Origin: Tangfeifania diversioriginum
Lineage (GTDB): Bacteria; Bacteroidota; Bacteroidia; Bacteroidales; Prolixibacteraceae
DNA length: 64,000 nt
Reading direction: 5' to 3'
NCBI GenBank assembly: GCA_945873105.1
Contig: CAMCBW010000017.1
Span: 1 to 64,000, forward strand
Shown: positions 6,249 to 14,144 of the stretch, one piece after another
Position numbering within the stretch: the stretch's first letter is position 1
Layout: each line of letters starts with the position of its first letter
Program-made: the position numbers and the translations under genes
The notes under the pieces: generated by a model
Told to the model about the DNA's origin: nothing
Databases searched by the model: none
The model's input: only the letters and a program-made list of their open reading frames with translations

Positions 6249-7685
6249 TTAAGTGCCACAATAGGTTGCATAGTCATTATCAAAACCCGGAGGTGGCGGA
6301 AGGATAAAATGGACCAAATTTTCCTGGTAATGATAGGGTTTGCGCAACACCATCATCAATTGCTCCAGTAAGTTAAGATTTCCAGTTACTGCTGCGTCCA
6401 GTGCTTCTTCCACCAAATGATTCCGTGGTACAAATGCCGGATTATTCTCTTTCATCCTGTTTTTTGACTGCTCATCTCCATTGGATTTGTTGAGGATGCT
6501 TTTCCATTTGTCCAGCCAGGGTTTGAATTCAGGACCGGCCAGGATGCCTTCTCCGGTAACTTTATCGTGGGTTAGCGCCAGGAAGGTATTGGTATAATCC
6601 AGTTTCAGCTGAAGCATCAAGGCCAGCAGTTCATCCACCAACCAATACAACTCCGGAGCCTTTTTTTCGATACCCAATTTTAAAAGCATCATTTCATAAT
6701 ATTTTTCCACCCAAATGACCTCAAATTGATCGATGCAGGCCTGGGCCAATTGCAAGGCTGTGGAAGGTTCAGGATCTATCACCGGCAACAAGGCCTCCGC
6801 CAATCTGGCCATGTTCCATTTGATCATGTTGGGTTGGTTGCCAAAGGCATAGCGCCCGGTTTTGTCGATGGAGCTGTAAACAGTTTCAGGGTGATAGGTG
6901 TTCATGAAGGCGCATGGGCCATAATCAAATGTTTCGCCGCTGATGGATACATTGTCCGTATTCATCACCCCGTGGATAAAACCAACCCGCATCCAGTTCA
7001 CCACCAAATCAATTTGAACGGTCATCACTTTTTTTAGCAAACCGAGTGCCGGACTCGCCCCGTCTTTCATTTCAGGATACAGGCGATGGAGGGTATAATC
7101 GCTGAGCGCCTGTAAATCTTCGGTGGTTCCTGCATGCCTGGCATATTCAAAAGTTCCTATCCGGATATGACTCTTCATGACCCTTGCCAATACTGCTCCA
7201 ACCTGTTTAGTTTCACGTTGAACCAATTCTCCTGTCTTTGCCACCAGCAAACTCCTGGAAGTAGGGATATTCAGGTGGTGCATGGATTCACTTACCAGGT
7301 ACTCCCGCAGCATTGCCTTTAAAGTCGCCTTTCCATCTCCACCCCTTGAATAGCGCGTTCTTCCGCTTCCCTTGAGTTGTATGTCAAATCGTTGGTTGGA
7401 AGCTGTGATCCATTCACCCATCACGATGGCCCTTCCATCCCCCAGATTGGTGAAATTTCCAAATTGGTGACCTGCATAAGCCTGGGCAAAAGGGGAAGTT
7501 TTGCCATCGGATTCATCTCCCAATAAAAAAGAGAGAAGATCCTTTTGATGGGTCAATGGAATAGCAAGTTCTTCCAGCAAGGCCCCATTGAGCAGCACTG
7601 TTTCAGGTTTGCTGAACGAAGCAGGTTTTACAAGCTGGTAAAACTTACCAGGAAGGGACAAATAGGAATATTCCAGGTTAAACAT
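6249..7685 (-). CDS. selO: SelO (YdiU/UPF0061) protein adenylyltransferase
   Basis: SelO is a pseudokinase-fold enzyme that transfers AMP from ATP to protein hydroxyl groups (AMPylation), with redox-related targets in known members. The protein shows GNFTNLGDGRAIVMGEW near the N-terminal nucleotide site, RETKQVGAVLARVMKSHIR, and the metal-binding pair NTDNVSISGETFDYGPC. The C-terminus is CGT, with Cys at the third-last position where other bacteria have Cys or Sec for a regulatory disulfide. Starting at MFNLEYSY gives 478 residues, the usual family length. The longer in-frame extension runs over the upstream gene and is rejected. It overlaps the DUF2237 gene by 8 bp. Confidence 0.9.
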   Translation of the reverse strand: MFNLEYSYLSLPGKFYQLVKPASFSKPETVLLNGALLEELAIPLTHQKDLLSFLLGDESDGKTSPFAQAYAGHQFGNFTNLGDGRAIVMGEWITASNQRFDIQLKGSGRTRYSRGGDGKATLKAMLREYLVSESMHHLNIPTSRSLLVAKTGELVQRETKQVGAVLARVMKSHIRIGTFEYARHAGTTEDLQALSDYTLHRLYPEMKDGASPALGLLKKVMTVQIDLVVNWMRVGFIHGVMNTDNVSISGETFDYGPCAFMNTYHPETVYSSIDKTGRYAFGNQPNMIKWNMARLAEALLPVIDPEPSTALQLAQACIDQFEVIWVEKYYEMMLLKLGIEKKAPELYWLVDELLALMLQLKLDYTNTFLALTHDKVTGEGILAGPEFKPWLDKWKSILNKSNGDEQSKNRMKENNPAFVPRNHLVEEALDAAVTGNLNLLEQLMMVLRKPYHYQENLVHFILPPPPGFDNDYATYCGT

Positions 7686-8043
7686 GGCTCTTTTCTGCGT
7701 GAAGGATAAGGTCATTGATGGCAACATATTCCAATGCACTTTCATCGGTTGCCTCCAATACCACTTTTGGGGCAAAACCTGCTTCAAAAGCCTCTTTCCA
7801 TCTCAACGCACACAAGCACCATTGATCACCGGGTTGTAATCCAGGAAAACCATATTCAGGCCGTGGTGTTGTCAAGTCGTTTCCCCTGCTTTTTGAATAG
7901 TGAAGAAATTCTGAGGTAACGACGACACAGACGACATGCTTTCCGAGGTCTTCTTCATTTGTCCGGCAAAATCCGTCCCTGAAAAATCCGGTGATTGGTT
8001 TTGTGCAGCACGATTTTAAGGGCTCTCCAAATATATTTTTCAT
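7678..8043 (-). CDS. DUF2237 family protein
   Basis: The 121-residue protein carries the nearly invariant family signature: NIFGEPLKSCC, PITGFFRDGFCRT, SKSRGNDLTTPRPEYGFPGL, GDQWCLCALRWKEAFEAG and APKVVLEATDE. The function is not established; the conserved Cys residues and the WCLCA motif hint at metal or redox chemistry (inference). It is the first gene of a two-gene operon, and its stop overlaps the selO start by 8 bp, so translation is probably coupled. It may work in the same oxidative-stress context as SelO. Confidence 0.85.
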   Translation of the reverse strand: MKNIFGEPLKSCCTKPITGFFRDGFCRTNEEDLGKHVVCVVVTSEFLHYSKSRGNDLTTPRPEYGFPGLQPGDQWCLCALRWKEAFEAGFAPKVVLEATDESALEYVAINDLILHAEKSHV

Positions 8044-8171
8044 TCTTTAATCTGTTAAGGTGTAATTTGAAATTCCATCTGTGAAATGAAAGATGGGAAT
8101 AAGCAACGAACTGATAGTAAACAGCAAAATATTGGCTGCATGCTAAAATGTTAAGCAATGTACAATTGAAT

Positions 8172-8285
8172 AATGTCGTACTTTTTTCTTTGCGAACTTA
8201 GCGGGCTTTGCGCGAAACTATTGGCAAATAGCCCAAAATTGGAGAATTTCAAACTACGACATTTAATCGTTCTTCTAACTTAAAC
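8172..8285 (+). repeat. Dispersed structured repeat, copy A
   Basis: About 110 bp that recur in opposite orientation at 30277-30386. The outer part carries a 9-bp inverted repeat AATGTCGTA (8172-8180) / TACGACATT (8255-8263). Inside are GGGCT/AGCCC and CTATT/AATAG complementary stretches, so one long hairpin can form. The tail reads TAATCGTTCTTCTAACTTA. It lies upstream of the DUF2237-selO operon. Confidence 0.65.
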
Positions 8286-8455
8286 GAATTTTTATGGCTC
8301 AGGATTCGTTTTTGGAGAAATGGGGTTTCCTGTAGCTGGTTCTTGTCCCGCTATTTAAGACATTGCATCAAATATTTAATAACACCAGTTCTTATTTAAG
8401 TTTTTTGCAAAGAACTTAAATAAGAACAATCTTTGTTTAACTTATTCCCCAGCTC

Positions 8456-8476
8456 CCGCGCGATTACTTCGCGTGG
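8456..8476 (+). repeat. Class 3 palindrome
   Basis: CCCGCGCGATTACTTCGCGTGG is the same family as at 2258, 3064 and 3190. It is followed by a stretch related to 3170-3190 (ttaaatgaaagctaattc) and by a CGCTGGCGC block. The surrounding gap 8286-8545 contains no gene. Confidence 0.5.
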
Positions 8477-8545
8477 TTAAATGAAAGCTAATTCTGACTT
8501 TTGCTTCATAGCATCCCCACGCTGGCGCTGATTTGCAATCATATA

Positions 8546-8669
8546 CCCGTTCCGTAGGAACGAAATGTGGGTAGAAAAAAGCGTTGAGGTTGAATGCCGT
8601 CCCGGATGGGACGGGATTTCCCTGGGCTTGGCAAATTTCTACCCACCTGCCATCCCTGACGGGATGGAT
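8546..8669 (+). repeat. Class 1 palindromic repeat, copy 8, upstream of the transposase
   Basis: It is full length with all hairpins intact. It ends 93 bp before the transposase ATG and has the same orientation as the copy after the gene. Confidence 0.8.
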
Positions 8670-8762
8670 GGACAGAAGATTTTTGTAATAATCCTCCTTC
8701 GAATTTCCATTTCTCAATTTTATGTAGTAACTTATTGAGGATTACAACTAATCAATTAAAAT

Positions 8763-9227
8763 ATGGCCAATACCTATACACAAGTACACATCCATGCTGT
8801 GTTTACAGTTCAAAGCCGAAATTGCATTATCCATCAATCCTGGAAAGAAGAATTATACAGGTATTTGACTGGAATAGTTCAGAAAAATGGACACAAATTA
8901 TTGGCAATTAACGGTATGCCTGATCATATCCATTTACTATTTGGGATGAGACCTACGCAGTCCTTGTCCGATCTTATGCAAGATGTCAAGGGTGATTCAT
9001 CAAAATGGATCAACAACAAAAGGCTTATCAAAAGCCACTTTTCCTGGCAAGAAGGATATGGAGCATTTTCATACAACAAATCAGGTGTAAACAGTATAAT
9101 CGATTACATAAAAGATCAGGAATTGCATCATCGAAAAAAAACCTTTGTAGAGGAATATCATGAATTCCTAGAGAAATTCGAGGTTGATTTTGACGAAAGA
9201 TACCTGTTTATCCCTGTTGAATATTAA
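8763..9227 (+). CDS. tnpA: IS200/IS605-type HUH single-strand transposase (Y1), REP-associated
   Basis: The 154-residue protein has a Y1 transposase fold. The metal-binding HUH motif is H55-I-H57 in GMPDHIHLLF, and the nucleophilic Tyr is Y115 in SIIDYIKDQELHH. WQEGYGAFSYNKS, between them, is typical of the Bacteroidota branch. Such enzymes cut and rejoin single-stranded DNA at short hairpins. All catalytic residues are present and the length is normal, so the protein looks functional. No tnpB partner is nearby. The flanking class 1 palindromes suggest a domesticated RAYT-like role. Confidence 0.85.
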   Translation: MANTYTQVHIHAVFTVQSRNCIIHQSWKEELYRYLTGIVQKNGHKLLAINGMPDHIHLLFGMRPTQSLSDLMQDVKGDSSKWINNKRLIKSHFSWQEGYGAFSYNKSGVNSIIDYIKDQELHHRKKTFVEEYHEFLEKFEVDFDERYLFIPVEY

Positions 9228-9235
9228 TGCCTGCA

Positions 9236-9358
9236 CCCGTTCCGTAGGAACGAAATGTGGGTAGAAAAAAGCGTTGAGGTTGAATGCCGTCCCGGATGGG
9301 ACGGGATTTCCGTGGGCTGGCAATTTTCTAACACCTGTCCTCCCTGATGGGATGGATG
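9236..9358 (+). repeat. Class 1 palindromic repeat, copy 9, downstream of the transposase
   Basis: It begins 9 bp after the transposase stop codon. The 3' arm is slightly eroded (TTTTCTAACACC instead of TTTCTACCCACC), and the last hairpin has TGAT in its loop. It is the last copy seen in the window. Confidence 0.75.
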
Positions 9359-9386
9359 GACAGATGCGCCAAAGGATCCGTGGAGG

Positions 9387-10034
9387 TCACTCCATCAACT
9401 GGGCAAGGTCATCGATCACCGGCACCCCGGCGCCTTTCAGGCGGTCGTGCGACTGGTGGCCGTTGGCGGTGAGCAGGCAGGCGATGCCCAACTCAGCGGC
9501 TACCTCAAAATCGTGGAGGGTATCACCGATCAGCAAGAGATCAGCGGGAGGATGGGGCAGTTTGGCCAGCAGCGCCTTGCCAGATTCCAGTTTGGAATGG
9601 GCATAGTGGTCGCCGAGCCCCGACACATGGCCGAAAAAATGGCCGATCCGGTAGAATTCCATGCATTGGTCGAGGGTCTCCTGCTGCATGGCCGAGAGGA
9701 TGTACTGTGCAATTCCCAATCCCTTGAAATGGTTCAGCACCCGGAGGACCTCCGCATGAAGGGAGCAATCCCATACCTCCCGGTTGTAACGGTCGATGAA
9801 CTCCATGGCCGGAATCTCGAAGGGCTCCTGCTCAAAATCAAACCCAACTTCACGGTAGTAATCCTTGACGGGGAAGGTGAAGAGCGCCTTGTAGCGGTCG
9901 ACCGACAGTGCCGGCAACCCGCGCCTGGCGAGCATGCCGTTCATGGCAGCTACCGCCAGGTGGGTGTCATCCAGCAGGGTGCCATTCCAGTCCCAAACAA
10001 TGCCTTTGTATTGATTGATTTCAGCACGCTTCAT
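9387..10034 (-). CDS. HAD-superfamily hydrolase, phosphoglycolate-phosphatase-like
   Basis: The 215-residue protein has motif I at VWDWNGTLLDD (nucleophile D15), a helical cap at about 25-90, motif II SA in YILSAMQQ, motif III Lys in HSKLESGKALL, and motif IV GDTLHDFEVAAELG. The second Asp of DxDGT, normally the general acid/base, is Asn here (DWNGT), a variant also found in some HAD phosphatases of this phylum. It probably dephosphorylates a small metabolite, but the substrate cannot be read from sequence. It is monocistronic with its own promoter at 10100-10129. Confidence 0.8.
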   Translation of the reverse strand: MKRAEINQYKGIVWDWNGTLLDDTHLAVAAMNGMLARRGLPALSVDRYKALFTFPVKDYYREVGFDFEQEPFEIPAMEFIDRYNREVWDCSLHAEVLRVLNHFKGLGIAQYILSAMQQETLDQCMEFYRIGHFFGHVSGLGDHYAHSKLESGKALLAKLPHPPADLLLIGDTLHDFEVAAELGIACLLTANGHQSHDRLKGAGVPVIDDLAQLME

Positions 10035-10099
10035 ATTCTTAAAATCACAGATTGCCCACTCTTCGGAAAGAGGAACCCCTCCTTGTCAGAATGGTGGAG

Positions 10100-10129
10100 T
10101 AAATTTAAACTTCTTCGGTCAGGATGCAA
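10100..10129 (-). promoter_or_regulatory. Promoter of the HAD hydrolase gene
   Basis: The minus strand reads TTG (10129-10127), exactly 19 bases, then TAAATTTA (10107-10100), which has one mismatch to TAnnTTTG. It lies about 65 bp upstream of the start codon. Confidence 0.5.
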
Positions 10130-10427
10130 GGGTGGTCCGTGGAAAAAGCTTTCCTTTCTATCTATTTCGTATTAAATCAAAATTGTCCACATTTTGACCA
10201 CGAAAGAACAGATTCCGATCTCTATTTTTATGCTTCTTTTGTGAAAGAAGGCAATCTGTAGATTAGAGGCCTTTATCTTGTGAAAAATGAGTTGACCGGG
10301 GCAGACCGGAGAAAGGTCTGTTTCCGGTCTATTCATGAAAAACCGATCCACCACTGCCGGCCTGCAAAACCTTTCTTCAATTTTTGCGTACATAAGGCCA
10401 TAAAAATTAACCCTTAAACTATTTCTT
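10130..10427. other. Intergenic region upstream of the DUF1761 gene
   Basis: About 300 bp lie between divergent genes. Apart from the HAD promoter at its left edge, no clear TTG-N19-TAnnTTTG promoter, hairpin or gene was recognised. Confidence 0.4.
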
Positions 10428-10844
10428 ATGGTTTATCCATTCATCAATGTTTGGGCCGTGCTGGCAGGCACGCTGGCCCTTTGGGTGCTGGGCGCCCTTT
10501 GGTATAGTCCGGTATTGTTTGGGAAAATCTGGCAAAAAGAGGTTGGATTCAAGGAAGAGGGGGTGACGACAGGGAATTTGGCCATGGTATTTGGCCTGAG
10601 TTTTCTGGTGATGCTCTTCATGGTATGGGCCTTGAATTTCGTGATCAATTCGCACAAACCTGAGGATGTCAGCTTGTTAAGCGGATTGCATTACGGTGCC
10701 TTTGTGGGTTTTTTCTTCTCCATGATGACCATGGGTGTCAATTATCTTTACCAGCGCCGCTCCCTGATCCTTTGGCTGATCGATGGCTTTTACATGGTGA
10801 TCGGGTTGGGAATTGCCGGCATGATTCTGGGAAGTTGGAGGTAG
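10428..10844 (+). CDS. DUF1761 integral membrane protein
   Basis: The 138-residue protein has four predicted membrane helices (about 8-28, 50-72, 85-108 and 112-134). The DUF1761 signature is LGALWYSPVLFGKIWQKE after the first helix. The function of the family is unknown. It stands alone and converges on the sulfatase operon. Confidence 0.8.
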   Translation: MVYPFINVWAVLAGTLALWVLGALWYSPVLFGKIWQKEVGFKEEGVTTGNLAMVFGLSFLVMLFMVWALNFVINSHKPEDVSLLSGLHYGAFVGFFFSMMTMGVNYLYQRRSLILWLIDGFYMVIGLGIAGMILGSWR

Positions 10845-10909
10845 GAGGAAGGATTTGGGTTGTTGAAATGAAAAGTTGAGGCGACTAGAATACCCCCATT
10901 ATTTAAAAA

Positions 10910-10956
10910 ATTAACGAACATTTGCGCTGAATTAATTTGCGCAAATGTTCGTTAAT
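10910..10956 (-). terminator. Perfect 18-bp hairpin with T-run, terminator of the sulfatase genes
   Basis: Arms 10910-10927 and 10939-10956 are perfectly complementary (ATTAACGAACATTTGCGC and its reverse complement) with an 11-nt loop. On the minus strand the stem is followed by TTTTTAAAT. It lies 56 bp beyond the stop of the minus-strand sulfatase gene at 11012. Confidence 0.6.
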
Positions 10957-11011
10957 GCATCAAATCCCAACTCAAAGCAAGTTAAGTACATCCAATGTAT
11001 TTCCATGGGAA

Positions 11012-12526
11012 TCACTTCCCGAAAAGCCCGGTATTGCCTTTTTGCAAAACTGGCATCAATTGCCTGACCACCTCTGGATGATCCCCTGCAATATTTCTAT
11101 TTTCATTGGGATCTGAAAGATGATCGTACAACTCAATGGTGGGTTCCTCCTTCCGGAAATAGGTGGTAAGCCGGTATCTTTCTGTCCTTAGGCTGATGCC
11201 ATTGTTGAAGTAGCCATAAGCAGCTTCATTCCAGGAAGTGGTGGCAGGATTCTTCATCAATGGCACGAAACTTTTGCCATCCGTTTCAAAGGGCATGGTG
11301 GTGCCGCACAACTCCATCAGGGTTGGATAAATATCGACAGAGCTTACTACCCGATCGATTCGTGTTCCAGCCTGCCCTGAATTTGGCATTTTTACGATGA
11401 GAACACTCCGCAAGGCCCGCTCAAATATGGTGTGTTTGCCCCAAACAAGCTGGTCACCCAGGTGCCATCCATGATCTCCCCAAACTACCACGATGGTATT
11501 TTCTGCGAGTCCCAACCTCTCCAACTCCTCCAGTACCTTTCCAATCTGTGCATCCACATAGCTGACCGCTGCGAAATAGGCATGCCTCACCTTTCGGGCA
11601 TAGGCATCTGAAAGAGGTTTTTCCAGCGCAGCATTTTCATCACCCGCCTTGTACCCATTAAATTCGCCACTCTGATGCAAACTGGCTTTGTTCACATGCT
11701 CCGGCACATGGGGGGAGGGCGTTAATTCAATCTTACTTTCGTCATACAGGTCCCAGTACTTTGAAGGTGCATTGAATGGAAGATGCGGTTTAAAAAAACC
11801 AACCCCCAGGAAAAAGGGTTGATCGCGTTTGGACAGTTCTCCCAACTTTTTTACAGCCAGCCGGGCAGTCAATCCATCCACGTAACCATCGTCCTCCACC
11901 TTCCCTCTTTCATAGGGTTTAACCTGCCCCTTCATGCTCTGACGGTTTTCACCATCTGCATAACCAAAAAAGGCATTCCATCCGGTCTTCCACTTTCCGG
12001 GATCAAACACCAGTTCATTCCAGCTATGGGGAAGCTCCCGCTCTGTGCCAACCGGATCAGTGTATCCATAGAGCAATCCATCCACATAATGGCTGATTTT
12101 GCCGATCCCAACAGTATGGTAGCCATCCCTTTTCAGGTGGTGGATAAATGTCTCAGGCCTGGCTTCTTCCGGTTTTCCGGAGATGAATTTCCGGCAAGCC
12201 TCATTGCTGAGGTGCCCTTTGCTTGCAGGCAATAAGCCGGTAAGCAGACTGGCGCGGGATGCCCCACAGGTTGGTACCTGTGTAAAATGGTTGTTGAAGA
12301 CCATACCTGAGGATCCGAGTTTGTCCAGATTTGGGGACTTTATGTAATTTGCCCCGTAGCAGCCAAGTTCCGGACGAAGGTCATCGACACAGATAAAAAG
12401 GACGTTGGGTCTCTTGGCCTCCTTTGATATTGCCCCAGCATCCGAACTGAAAAGTTGTACGATTGAAAAGAGTAAAATAGGATAAGGCGACTGCATCATA
12501 GGTTGAGAAAAAAAACCGGTATTCAT
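11012..12526 (-). CDS. Sulfatase, iduronate-2-sulfatase-like (type I, Cys-type)
   Basis: This is a secreted type I sulfatase that hydrolyses sulfate esters from glycans. Starting at MNTGFFSQP (12526) gives 504 residues with an N-terminal hydrophobic signal. The calcium-binding pair is in VLFICVDDLRPELGCYG, and the formylglycine motif is TCGASRASLLTG (Cys near residue 87, to be oxidised by a maturase not encoded here). Later motifs are HLPF and WGDHGWHLGDQLVWGKHT, the latter typical of iduronate-2-sulfatase relatives. A longer start at 12583 would overlap the upstream gene. It follows the other sulfatase by 7 bp. The exact substrate is uncertain. Confidence 0.8.
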   Translation of the reverse strand: MNTGFFSQPMMQSPYPILLFSIVQLFSSDAGAISKEAKRPNVLFICVDDLRPELGCYGANYIKSPNLDKLGSSGMVFNNHFTQVPTCGASRASLLTGLLPASKGHLSNEACRKFISGKPEEARPETFIHHLKRDGYHTVGIGKISHYVDGLLYGYTDPVGTERELPHSWNELVFDPGKWKTGWNAFFGYADGENRQSMKGQVKPYERGKVEDDGYVDGLTARLAVKKLGELSKRDQPFFLGVGFFKPHLPFNAPSKYWDLYDESKIELTPSPHVPEHVNKASLHQSGEFNGYKAGDENAALEKPLSDAYARKVRHAYFAAVSYVDAQIGKVLEELERLGLAENTIVVVWGDHGWHLGDQLVWGKHTIFERALRSVLIVKMPNSGQAGTRIDRVVSSVDIYPTLMELCGTTMPFETDGKSFVPLMKNPATTSWNEAAYGYFNNGISLRTERYRLTTYFRKEEPTIELYDHLSDPNENRNIAGDHPEVVRQLMPVLQKGNTGLFGK

Positions 12527-12533
12527 ACTACTG

Positions 12534-13955
12534 TTATTTGATGAAATTAAAATTATCATTTGCTTTTGTACCCCAATCTGCAAGCAAACTACGAAGTTCT
12601 ACCAGTTTATGGCTGAATTTCTCATTGATTGCCAGATTATTCATCTCCCCGGAATCGGTTTCCATATCAAATAACTGTTCCCTCAATTTACCATCACTGT
12701 AAACAATATATTTGTACCGCGGAGTTCTGAGGCATCGACCGCGAAGTCCATATTCTCTGGTTCCCTGGGCAAAAACAGTTTCCATGACTATAAACTCACT
12801 GATATTTTCTTTTTTACCTTTTAATAGAGGAACAATACTTTTCCCCTGGCATTGATCTTTTAAATCGATTTTAGCAAGATCACAAACTGTGGGAAAGAGA
12901 TCTAATCCATTGCTTATTAATCCTTCATTCTCGGTTCCTGCTTTACAATGACCTTTCCATACTACCATAAATGGGATATTTGTGCAACTTTCATACAGTA
13001 CCTGCTTCTGGTTCCAATGTTGTTGCGCAACTCCTTCTCCATGATCACTGGAGAATATAATTACCGTATTTTCGAGCATACCAGCTTCTTCAAGGCCATT
13101 GACAAGCTTCAGGACTGATTGATCAACATGTTCAACCAGTCTGTAATACCCCCAAAGATATTGTCGCCAATCATCCTCCGCCCAATCTGATGTCGGATAT
13201 TGGATCCGGTTGTCAGGATTGTCATGAATGGCACGAACCATCTCTGGCTCGTTTTGAGGTACATTGAAGTTAATTGGCAAAGGAGGGCACTTTTCTGGTG
13301 CCGGGTAACCAGTCATATTACAATTTGGAAATTCCGTTTTATTCGTTTTTTTACCCCTGGCCAATTCACATACATTGTGTGGATTAATAAACGAGCCAAC
13401 AACAAAATATGGGTTTTTATGATTGCTTTTAGCAAATTCCAAAACTTTGTGTGCTACCAGATCATCAAAATCCTTTTGGTTGGATGTTGATCCAGTCCAG
13501 ATTTCATCAAATCCATGTTGACCTTTATTTTTTGTACTTGAAGCAATGTGCCATTTCCCAAAATAGGCAGTGTCGTATCCTGAATCTTTCAATAGACTTC
13601 CCAACATCGGATTGGATCCTACTTTGTTTGATTCTTCGTCCATATTCACAATTGCACCGGTCTGGTGCGGATACAATCCGGTAAACATACATGTTCTGTT
13701 TGGACCGCAAAGTGGTTGTGTTGCATAGCAATTTTTGAACCGCACCCCCATTGCGGCCATTTTATCCATGCCCGGAGTCTTAAGAAAAGGATTTCCGCTA
13801 CAACTCATGGCGGTAGCAGTTTGCTGATCTGTAAAAAGGTAAATAATATTGGGTCTATTTTCACTGGTGGTTTGTCCTCCTGAATAATCAATCGGGAGAG
13901 TCATTCCGGCACTTGCGAGTAAAGAATTGGTTATAAAACGTCTGCGTTTCATCAT
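12534..13955 (-). CDS. Sulfatase with twin-arginine signal (type I, Cys-type)
   Basis: The 473-residue sulfatase has an N-terminal Tat signal, KRRRFITNSLLASAGM. Metal-binding residues lie in NIIYLFTDQQ, and the formylglycine motif is LCGPNRTCMFTG (C83, CxPxR type). A later SSDHGEGVAQQHWNQKQVLYE matches the usual metal/sulfate-binding segment. Tat export implies folding in the cytoplasm before export, which fits a protein that must carry formylglycine. It follows susD after a 189-bp gap holding a large hairpin and is co-directional with the whole locus. The substrate is probably the same polysaccharide as for SusCD. Confidence 0.8.
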   Translation of the reverse strand: MMKRRRFITNSLLASAGMTLPIDYSGGQTTSENRPNIIYLFTDQQTATAMSCSGNPFLKTPGMDKMAAMGVRFKNCYATQPLCGPNRTCMFTGLYPHQTGAIVNMDEESNKVGSNPMLGSLLKDSGYDTAYFGKWHIASSTKNKGQHGFDEIWTGSTSNQKDFDDLVAHKVLEFAKSNHKNPYFVVGSFINPHNVCELARGKKTNKTEFPNCNMTGYPAPEKCPPLPINFNVPQNEPEMVRAIHDNPDNRIQYPTSDWAEDDWRQYLWGYYRLVEHVDQSVLKLVNGLEEAGMLENTVIIFSSDHGEGVAQQHWNQKQVLYESCTNIPFMVVWKGHCKAGTENEGLISNGLDLFPTVCDLAKIDLKDQCQGKSIVPLLKGKKENISEFIVMETVFAQGTREYGLRGRCLRTPRYKYIVYSDGKLREQLFDMETDSGEMNNLAINEKFSHKLVELRSLLADWGTKANDNFNFIK

Positions 13956-14014
13956 TGTTGATTTTACGGTACTGGAGTTATTCCTAATTTTTGATTCTTA
14001 AGAATATTTAAAAA

Positions 14015-14089
14015 ATTCCTCTGTAGATACTTCTTCCTGACACTGAGAATTATGCTGTCAGAGTTGAGAAAAAATATCCACAGAGGAAT
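14015..14089 (-). promoter_or_regulatory. Long nested hairpin between susD and the sulfatase genes
   Basis: The outer arms ATTCCTCTGT (14015-14024) and ACAGAGGAAT (14080-14089) are perfectly complementary and extend by four more pairs after one mismatch. An inner pair CTGACA (14037-14042) / TGTCAG (14056-14061) closes the loop. In the minus-strand transcript it lies 55 bp after the susD stop and 60 bp before the sulfatase start. It may stabilise the susCD mRNA or attenuate downstream expression (inference). Confidence 0.5.
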
Positions 14090-14144
14090 AAATATCACCC
14101 TTCAAAGAAATCGTCGTTCAAGACAATTTACACCAACATGTGAA

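Larger units (their letters stand above)
8546..9358 (+). mobile_element. REP/RAYT-like unit: HUH transposase gene between two class 1 repeats
   Basis: Two full class 1 repeats in the same orientation (8546-8669 and 9236-9358) flank the IS200-like transposase gene at 8763-9227. The downstream copy begins 9 bp after the stop codon. Seven further copies lie in the preceding 8 kb. This is the arrangement of REP-associated tyrosine transposases, in which a single-copy HUH enzyme spreads short palindromes. That this enzyme recognises these repeats is inference. Confidence 0.6.

Noticed and set aside
7685-7787. Longer SelO starting at 7787
   Set aside because: The extra 34 residues come from the upstream DUF2237 gene read in another frame; the shorter start gives the standard 478-residue length.
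9447-10175. Plus-strand 242-codon frame opposite the HAD gene
   Set aside because: The minus-strand HAD protein has all four motifs; the opposite frame has none and extends into the intergenic region.
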